Positions 7,965-11,816 of a DNA stretch of 11,816 nucleotides are shown here, one piece after another. This DNA is from Magnetovibrio sp. (GTDB taxonomy: Bacteria > Pseudomonadota > Alphaproteobacteria > Rhodospirillales > Magnetovibrionaceae): the NCBI GenBank assembly GCA_016763255.1, contig JAESUA010000071.1, forward strand, positions 1 through 11,816. Direction: 5' to 3'. Each line of letters begins with the position of its first letter. Within the stretch, counting starts at the first letter, position 1. A program made the translations under genes and the position numbers. The notes beneath the pieces are model-generated. The model ran no database searches and was not told where the DNA came from. It worked only from the letters and a program-made list of their open reading frames with translations.

Positions 7965-8330
7965 CTAAAGCAGACCCACTTGCTGGAACTTTGCCTGGAT
8001 GATGTCGGAATCGAACGGTTTCATGATGTATTCGTTCGCCCCGGCGGTCATCGCTTCTTGGATGTGGTCTAGGTCGTTTTCTGTGGTGCAAAAAATAACG
8101 ACTGGCTTGTCGCCACCCTCTGTTTTGCGCAATTCACGAAGGAATGAAATACCGTCCATGACGGGCATATTCCAATCCAATAAAACGGCTTCTGGCATGC
8201 TGGCTTGGCAGGCGTTTAACGCCTCTTGTCCGTCTGCAGCTTCCTCGGTTGCAAATTCCAGTTCCTGCAAAATTTTGCGGGCGACCATGCGAATGACCTT
8301 GGAATCGTCAACAATGAGACAGGTTTTCAT
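7965..8330 (-). CDS. cheY: CheY-like single-domain response regulator
   Basis: The 121-residue product is a lone receiver domain without an output domain. It has the acidic pair D8/D9 (IVDDS), the phosphoacceptor D52 (LLDWNMPVMDG), T82 in VIFCTTEND and K104 in IMKPF. These form the phosphorylation site and switch. The W-N-M-P sequence after the aspartate and direct pairing with cheR favour a chemotaxis role, carrying phosphate from CheA to the flagellar motor or acting as a phosphate sink. No cheA, cheW or receptor gene is in the window. ATG 8330 is used because the receiver begins there; the upstream in-frame extension to 8492 is unrelated to the family. Confidence 0.9.
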   Translation of the reverse strand: MKTCLIVDDSKVIRMVARKILQELEFATEEAADGQEALNACQASMPEAVLLDWNMPVMDGISFLRELRKTEGGDKPVVIFCTTENDLDHIQEAMTAGANEYIMKPFDSDIIQAKFQQVGLL

Positions 8331-8532
8331 TGTTACAGAATCTTCTTTCCAGGAGTTCCCTAGGATGTAAACAACCCGGGAATATATTGGTTCCCGAATC
8401 ACGATGCTTAGCCCTTTGGCAAAGGCTCTTAATGTTGTGCCCCTATGATCAATAGAGGCCAAAGCCTCTGAGATCGCAAGCCGAATCTGCATTTTCTGAT
8501 TATTCTTTGTAATTTAGATCATCCAAGGTTCG
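8331..8532 (-). other. Leader or spacer before cheY with three hairpins
   Basis: This 202-bp stretch separates gluQRS from cheY. It contains CGGGAA/TTCCCG around an eight-base loop (8377-8396), AGAGGC/GCCTCT around CAAA (8454-8469), and a bulged AGCC-TTTG/CAAAGGCT pair (8410-8427). None has a clear U-tail, so they do not look like a standard terminator for gluQRS. An untranslated leader or a weak terminator is possible. I see no gene here. Confidence 0.35.
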
Positions 8533-9405
8533 TTAACTATAGCCCGCCATGGCCCGGACCTCTTTCGGTGTATGTCCTGTTTGGCGCAGTGATCGTATGG
8601 TTTCGCTCTTATTACGTTTGGCTAATCTGCGCCCATCAGGAGCTTTTAGTAGTCCGTGATGGTGGTATTGGGGGGTGTCCAAACCCAATACGCTTTGCAG
8701 TAATCTGTGGATGTGGGTTGCGCAAAAGAGGTCTTCGCCGCGACTGACCAGCGTCACCCCTTGAATATGATCGTCAAGAGTTACGGCCAGATGATAGCTG
8801 GTGGGGGTGTCTTTGCGTGCCAGCACCACGTCACCAAAAAGTTCTGGTTCAGCGCTGATGCGACCTTTGTCGCGATCCATCCAGGTGAGCGGGCCCGCCT
8901 GTTCGCGGGCGCGCGCCATGTCGAGTCGCAATGCAAAAGATTCGCCGGATTCTGCGCGCTGCTCACGCTCGATCATGCTCAATTTGCCACAGGTTCCGGG
9001 ATACAGCGGCCCATCCGGACCCATCTGAACCAGATGCGGTGCCGAGTGCGCGGCGTCTATTTCCGCCTTGATGTCTTTGCGGGTGCAAAAACACGGATAC
9101 AAAAGCCCCATGCGGTGCAAACGGTTCAGGGCGGTTTCAAACTCTGCCATGCACTCGGATTGGCGGCGCACCGGTTGTTCCCAGGTTAGACCCAGCCAAG
9201 CTAAATCCTCATAGATGGCCTTCTCGAACTCCGCTCGGCAGCGGCCGCTATCGATATCTTCGATGCGCAAAAGGAAACGTCCGTTGGCCTCTTGCGCGGC
9301 GCGTTGCGCGAACAACGCCGCATAGGCATGGCCCAGGTGCAAATAGCCGGTTGGGCTGGGGGCAAAACGGGTGACGATGGCGGATGGGGGGGCTTGGTTG
9401 CTCAT
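8533..9405 (-). CDS. gluQRS: Glutamyl-Q tRNA(Asp) synthetase
   Basis: This is a shortened glutamyl-tRNA synthetase paralogue that attaches glutamate to the queuosine at position 34 of tRNA(Asp) rather than to tRNA(Glu). ATG 9405 (MSNQAPP) gives 290 residues, the usual length; ATG 9429 would add eight. The catalytic core begins TRFAPSPTGYLHLGHAYAAL, with the HIGH-type motif at 23-26. The KMSKS-type motif appears as LAKRNKS near the C-terminus. A zinc site is formed by C105-F-C107, Y135 and C139. The LLRIEDID and DDHIQGVTLVSRGEDL segments are also typical. The anticodon-binding half of true GluRS is absent, as expected for this family. No good ribosome-binding site precedes either ATG. The HPP gene is divergent from it. 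Confidence 0.95.
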   Translation of the reverse strand: MSNQAPPSAIVTRFAPSPTGYLHLGHAYAALFAQRAAQEANGRFLLRIEDIDSGRCRAEFEKAIYEDLAWLGLTWEQPVRRQSECMAEFETALNRLHRMGLLYPCFCTRKDIKAEIDAAHSAPHLVQMGPDGPLYPGTCGKLSMIEREQRAESGESFALRLDMARAREQAGPLTWMDRDKGRISAEPELFGDVVLARKDTPTSYHLAVTLDDHIQGVTLVSRGEDLFCATHIHRLLQSVLGLDTPQYHHHGLLKAPDGRRLAKRNKSETIRSLRQTGHTPKEVRAMAGYS

Positions 9406-9445
9406 GGCGCAAAAATGAAAGGAAATCATCCCGGCTGCAAGATAA

Positions 9446-9474
9446 TTGCAATTTTGTCGACAAAACCGTATGCC
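9446..9474 (+). promoter_or_regulatory. Palindromic operator-like site within a possible HPP promoter
   Basis: TTTTGTCGACAAAA (9452-9465) is a perfect 14-bp palindrome in the short spacer between gluQRS and the divergent HPP gene. It fills most of the 17-bp gap between TTGCAA (9446-9451, -35-like) and TATGCC (9469-9474, weak -10), a usual position for a repressor operator. The regulator is not identifiable. Confidence 0.42.
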
Positions 9475-9505
9475 AGAAGGGGGAATTTGAATTGAAAGCT
9501 GTGGA

Positions 9506-10045
9506 ATGGTCAGACGATATCTCCATCGTCACCAAAACGCTAATGACACGTGGCGCTGGATTAAATCCGGCTTAGGCGCGGCTTTGGCCATGGCGGCTGT
9601 GGGCCTGTTTGGTGAATTGAGCGATGCACCCTTTCTGATTGCGCCGTTTGGTGCGTCTTGTGTGCTGTTGTTTTCGGTGCCGAGCAGCCCCTTGGCCCAA
9701 CCGATGAACGTGATCGGTGGTCATGTGGTGGCCAGCGCGTTGGCAATCGGCTTGCGCGGCTTTTTGCCACCGGAATGGTGGGCCATCGCGCTGGCCGTCG
9801 GGGTGGTGATCACGGTGATGGCGATGTTGCGCGTCACCCATCCGCCCGCGGGCGCGGACCCGGTGGTGATTTTTCTCACCGATCCGGGGTGGAGCTTTTT
9901 ACTGGTGCCGATTTTACCGGGGTGTTTGGTGTTGGTCGGCATTGCCACCTTGGTCCACATGATCCCCCCCAAAACCATCTACCCCTTGATTTTGCAAAGT
10001 GTTTTGGAGGACGAGCCTGAAGAGGCGGTGGAAGAAGAGGGCTAA
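9506..10045 (+). CDS. HPP-family integral membrane protein
   Basis: The 179-residue product has four hydrophobic segments: about 20-37, 41-84 (including a break at SSPLAQPMNVIGGH), 91-107 and 129-149. The family signature H-P-P-A-G-A occurs in MLRVTHPPAGADPVVIF, and APFGASCVLLF and QPMNVIGGHV are also characteristic. HPP proteins sit in the inner membrane. Some cyanobacterial and plastid members transport nitrite, but bacterial members vary and no nitrogen gene is nearby, so transport of nitrite is not asserted here. The C-terminus is acidic (EDEPEEAVEEEG) and presumably cytoplasmic. The ribosome-binding site before ATG 9506 is weak, with only GTGGA adjacent. Confidence 0.88.
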   Translation: MVRRYLHRHQNANDTWRWIKSGLGAALAMAAVGLFGELSDAPFLIAPFGASCVLLFSVPSSPLAQPMNVIGGHVVASALAIGLRGFLPPEWWAIALAVGVVITVMAMLRVTHPPAGADPVVIFLTDPGWSFLLVPILPGCLVLVGIATLVHMIPPKTIYPLILQSVLEDEPEEAVEEEG

Positions 10046-10159
10046 GGAGTTCATGGCAAAGCAATCATCGGTGTAAAGTGTTGGTAACAATCACCACATA
10101 TAGTATGTTCATCGCATGCTTTTGGAGGTGAATTGTGCAGCAGAGCCACAGCCCACTCA

Positions 10160-10204
10160 GACGAAGCCCCGTCGGGCGAACTCCCGTTAGGCGAATCCGG
10201 GTAA
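10160..10204 (+). repeat. Three imperfect 15-bp tandem repeats
   Basis: The units are GACGAAGCCCCGTCG, GGCGAACTCCCGTTA and GGCGAATCCGGGTAA, exactly in register, sharing G-x-CGAA and a CCCG-like core. CGGG (10173-10176) can pair with CCCG (10183-10186), or that CCCG can pair with CGGG (10198-10201), so two mutually exclusive stems are possible. In the 10135 frame they encode the pentads RRSPV, GRTPV and RRIRV. Confidence 0.5.
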
Positions 10205-10323
10205 ATTCCTTAAGGCGTCTTCAATGGATGCGGCATCATGACGTTAGGCTTGATCTTAGCTCTACGGTTTGGACCTCGACCATAACGGCCCCGATCATAA
10301 CGACCATGGCCCTTGCGCTCATT

Positions 10324-10347
10324 GCCCGCATTTTTGCGGGCTTTTTT
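10324..10347 (+). terminator. Intrinsic terminator upstream of the HNH gene
   Basis: GCCCGCA (10324-10330) pairs with TGCGGGC (10335-10341) around a TTTT loop, followed by T6. It is a good rho-independent terminator, but it lies 279 bases after the HPP stop and 30 bases before the HNH ATG. It therefore implies either a long 3' end, a separate transcript in the spacer, or attenuation of the HNH gene. Confidence 0.85.
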
Positions 10348-10376
10348 ATGGGTCACAATGCACAAGGAGCAGCCCC

Positions 10377-10925
10377 ATGAATGGCTTGCAGACCCTGGTG
10401 CTCAACGCCGATTACCGGCCTCTGTCTTATCATCCGCTGTCACTGTGGACGTGGAAGGATGCGATTTCGGCACTGTTGTTGGAGCGCGTCAATCTGGTCG
10501 AAAGTTATGACAGTGTGGTGCGTTCACCCAGCGTTGAATATAAGGTGCCATCAGTGGTGGCGCTCAAACGTTATGTGACCTTCAACGGACGGCCAGCTTT
10601 TACCCGCTACAACATCTATCTGCGAGATGATTTTTCCTGCCAGTACTGTGGTGATCGATTCGTGGCGAAGGAATTAACCTTTGATCACGTAATGCCGCGC
10701 TCAAGGGGCGGTTTGACCGAATGGTCCAACGTGGTCGCCGCGTGCTCGCCGTGTAACCTTTATAAGGCCAATCGCACCCCCATTGAAGCCGACATGCCGC
10801 TGATTCAAGACGCGCTGGAACCCTCGGTGCGCAGGCTTAACCAAGCCGCCCGGCGGGTTCCTCCTTCGGATGTTCACCACAGTTGGCTTGATTACCTATA
10901 TTGGGACAGTGAATTGCTGCTCTAG
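10377..10925 (+). CDS. HNH endonuclease
   Basis: ATG 10377 is chosen because AAGGAG lies nine to ten bases upstream and the family N-terminus (MNGLQTLVLNADYRPLSYHP) starts there; the longer open frame from 10269 has no support. The product has 182 residues. The N-terminal half (W-x-W-K-D-A-I, then SPSVEYKVPSVVAL) matches a conserved form of HNH protein common in Proteobacteria. The C-terminal HNH module has C88-x-x-C91, D103-H104, N118 and C123-x-x-C126-N127. The four cysteines should hold a structural zinc, and H104, N118 and N127 form the beta-beta-alpha-metal nuclease site. No methylase or phage gene lies beside it, so a restriction role is not indicated; its biological substrate is unknown. 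Confidence 0.92.
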   Translation: MNGLQTLVLNADYRPLSYHPLSLWTWKDAISALLLERVNLVESYDSVVRSPSVEYKVPSVVALKRYVTFNGRPAFTRYNIYLRDDFSCQYCGDRFVAKELTFDHVMPRSRGGLTEWSNVVAACSPCNLYKANRTPIEADMPLIQDALEPSVRRLNQAARRVPPSDVHHSWLDYLYWDSELLL

Positions 10926-10965
10926 CCCCTAATTTTTCCAAGCTTGCCTGGACCAGGATGAGGAG

Positions 10966-11006
10966 GCCGCTGCACGGCGCGCTTGTGCGGCTGTTGATGT
11001 TTTTTT
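10966..11006 (+). terminator. Possible terminator after the HNH gene
   Basis: GCC and GCAC (left arm from 10966 to 10975) can pair with GTGC and GGC (10985-10991) with a small bulge. T7 follows at 11000-11006, eight bases after the stem. The stem is imperfect and the tail is displaced, so this is tentative. Confidence 0.4.
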
Positions 11007-11031
11007 AGGGCCTTGAAACCGTTGAATCCCC

Positions 11032-11059
11032 TTGCACCCGGCGCTTGAATGGGTATAGT
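11032..11059 (+). promoter_or_regulatory. Probable rpsD promoter
   Basis: TTGCAC (11032-11037) and TATAGT (11054-11059) are separated by 16 bases, matching sigma70 hexamers at four and five of six positions. GC-rich sequence (GCGCGC) follows directly, as in discriminators of growth-regulated ribosomal promoters. Transcription would start about 130 bases before the rpsD ATG. Confidence 0.55.
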
Positions 11060-11065
11060 GCGCGC

Positions 11066-11196
11066 TGCTATACATTCCTGGGAATGTGGATGGTGCCCAT
11101 TGTTGGCATTTATCACGCCCCCGCAGCCCTGCAAAGGGATGCGGATCGGACTACCGGGACAACAAACAACGTACTGAAAAATAAGGTAGATTTACC
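11066..11196 (+). promoter_or_regulatory. Structured 5' leader of rpsD
   Basis: The untranslated leader, about 130 bases, contains ACATTCC/GGAATGT (11072-11087). It also contains a stem of CCGCA-CCCT pairing with AGGG-TGCGG, closed by a GCAA tetraloop (11121-11144) with one G-A mismatch. AAGG and AGG sequences precede the ATG. S4 represses its own synthesis by binding leader RNA in E. coli and Bacillus, so an S4-responsive element is plausible here. I cannot match the fold to a described S4 motif. Confidence 0.42.
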
Positions 11197-11814
11197 ATGA
11201 CGAAGCGCATTCGCTCAAAATACAAAATTAACCGTCGTTTGGGCGTTAACCTTTGGGGTCGCCCTAAGTCCCCGTTCAACACCCGTGATTACGGTCCCGG
11301 CCAGCATGGTCGCGGTCGTCGTTCCAAGCCGACCGATTTCGGCACCCAATTGATGGCCAAACAGAAGCTCAAGGGCTACTACGGCAACATCTCCGAAAAA
11401 CAGTTCCGCAAGTACTATGCACAGGCTGTGCTGCGTAAGGGTGATACCACCCAGAACTTGATCGGTATTTTGGAAAGCCGTCTCGACGCCATCGTGTACC
11501 GCATGAAATTCGTGCCGACCGTGTTTGCGTCGCGTCAGTTCGTCAATCACGGCCACGTCCGGGTCAACGGCAAGCGCGTCAACATCCCGTCCTACATGGT
11601 CAAAGAAGGCGATTTGATCGAGATCAAAGACGGCTCCGAAAACATCCCGATGGTCATCGAAGCCCTGAACTCATCCGAGCGCGAAATCCCCGATTACATG
11701 GACGTCGACACCAAGAAGGGCAAAGGTACCTTCGTTCGCGTGCCGAAGTTTGAAGACGTGCCGTACCCGGTTCAGATGGAACCGAACCTGGTTATCGAAT
11801 TCTATTCGCGTTAA
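11197..11814 (+). CDS. rpsD: 30S ribosomal protein S4
   Basis: S4 binds 16S rRNA early in 30S assembly and helps form the mRNA entry site and decoding accuracy region. The 205-residue product is the alphaproteobacterial form. It begins [20 protein letters not shown] rather than with the Cys-containing zinc-type N-terminus. It continues with [37 protein letters not shown] and the S4 RNA-binding domain [10 protein letters not shown] ... [20 protein letters not shown]. The C-terminus [15 protein letters not shown] is canonical. It is complete, with the stop two bases before the window ends. It appears to be transcribed alone from its own promoter rather than from the alpha operon. Confidence 0.98.
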   Translation: MTKRIRSKYKINRRLGVNLWGRPKSPFNTRDYGPGQHGRGRRSKPTDFGTQLMAKQKLKGYYGNISEKQFRKYYAQAVLRKGDTTQNLIGILESRLDAIVYRMKFVPTVFASRQFVNHGHVRVNGKRVNIPSYMVKEGDLIEIKDGSENIPMVIEALNSSEREIPDYMDVDTKKGKGTFVRVPKFEDVPYPVQMEPNLVIEFYSR

Positions 11815-11816
11815 GC

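Larger units (their letters stand above)
10046..10376 (+). other. 331-bp spacer with repeats, a Shine-Dalgarno-like site and a terminator
   Basis: Between the HPP and HNH genes lies DNA without a recognisable gene. It contains a strong GGAGGTG (10124-10130) six bases before a GTG (10135), counted from GGAGG. Three 15-bp tandem repeats follow (10160-10204), and an intrinsic terminator (10324-10347). The GTG frame runs 81 codons to 10380 and its stop overlaps the HNH ATG as ATGA, but it uses many rare-looking codons and runs through the terminator. Possible readings are a short peptide gene, a small RNA ending at the terminator, or a regulatory leader for the HNH gene. The sequence alone does not decide. 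Confidence 0.4.

Noticed and set aside
7942..8091. N-terminal extension of the cheR reading frame
   Set aside because: It overlaps the end of cheY, reads as Arg/His/Pro-rich sequence, and a GTG with a well-placed GGAG exists at 7941 where CheR homology begins.
8331..8492. 54-residue N-terminal extension of cheY
   Set aside because: The receiver domain begins at ATG 8330. The extension resembles no receiver-linked domain and covers the hairpin-rich spacer.
10266..10350. His/Asp/Cys-rich frame (DHNGPDHNDHGPCAHCPHFC) as a metal-binding peptide
   Set aside because: It is preceded by a stop at 10257-10259 with no supported start or ribosome-binding site, and it runs through the terminator.
10210..10356. 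48-codon minus-strand frame with a Gly/Arg-rich basic product (GRYDRGRYGRGPNRR)
   Set aside because: The composition is striking, but it has no ribosome-binding site before its GTG, it includes the terminator hairpin, and the G/R pattern can arise from the low-complexity GACCAT-like sequence on the other strand.

Overview
The window looks like chromosomal DNA from an alphaproteobacterium, most plausibly a marine or aquatic Rhodospirillales-type organism. The strongest marker is gcrA, a cell-cycle regulator found essentially only in Alphaproteobacteria. The 205-residue S4 protein, the GluQ-RS, the HPP-family protein and the small chemotaxis pair fit that group. The genus cannot be fixed from the sequence alone.

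Layout. (1) 1-823 is the end of a phage or gene-transfer-agent lysis module: a 3' fragment of a GTA-type holin and a small peptidoglycan-binding protein. The latter is cut near its 3' end by a 120-bp element with perfect 19-bp terminal inverted repeats, and the severed tail is still readable beyond the element. (2) 785-1840 (minus) is an exported Sel1-repeat protein that converges on that tail. (3) 1974-4117 (minus) is a full-length methylmalonyl-CoA mutase large subunit broken by one missing base near 3563. Its upstream region holds a plausible sigma70-type promoter whose -35 hexamer overlaps a palindromic operator-like site. (4) gcrA (4437-4907, plus) has a perfect DnaA box upstream and converges, across a bidirectional hairpin, on a stand-alone protein resembling the FliG C-terminal domain (5003-5488, minus). 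(5) A ytoQ-family gene (5608-6066, plus) and a DHH/DHHA1 phosphoesterase (6160-7092, minus) converge on a strong bidirectional terminator. (6) Reading leftward, gluQRS, cheY, cheR and the DHH gene lie on the minus strand; cheY-cheR-DHH are spaced closely enough to be one transcript. (7) 9506-11814 (plus) carries an HPP-family membrane protein, a 331-bp spacer with 15-bp tandem repeats and an intrinsic terminator, an HNH endonuclease, and rpsD behind a structured leader.

Most genes are ordinary housekeeping or signalling genes with no common pathway. The points that merit attention are local: an insertion that severed a lysis-associated gene, a single-base break in the mutase, an orphan FliG-C-like protein beside gcrA, a DnaA box before gcrA, palindromic sites in two promoter regions, and the unexplained spacer before the HNH gene. 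I see no CRISPR array, tRNA, rRNA or complete defence system.
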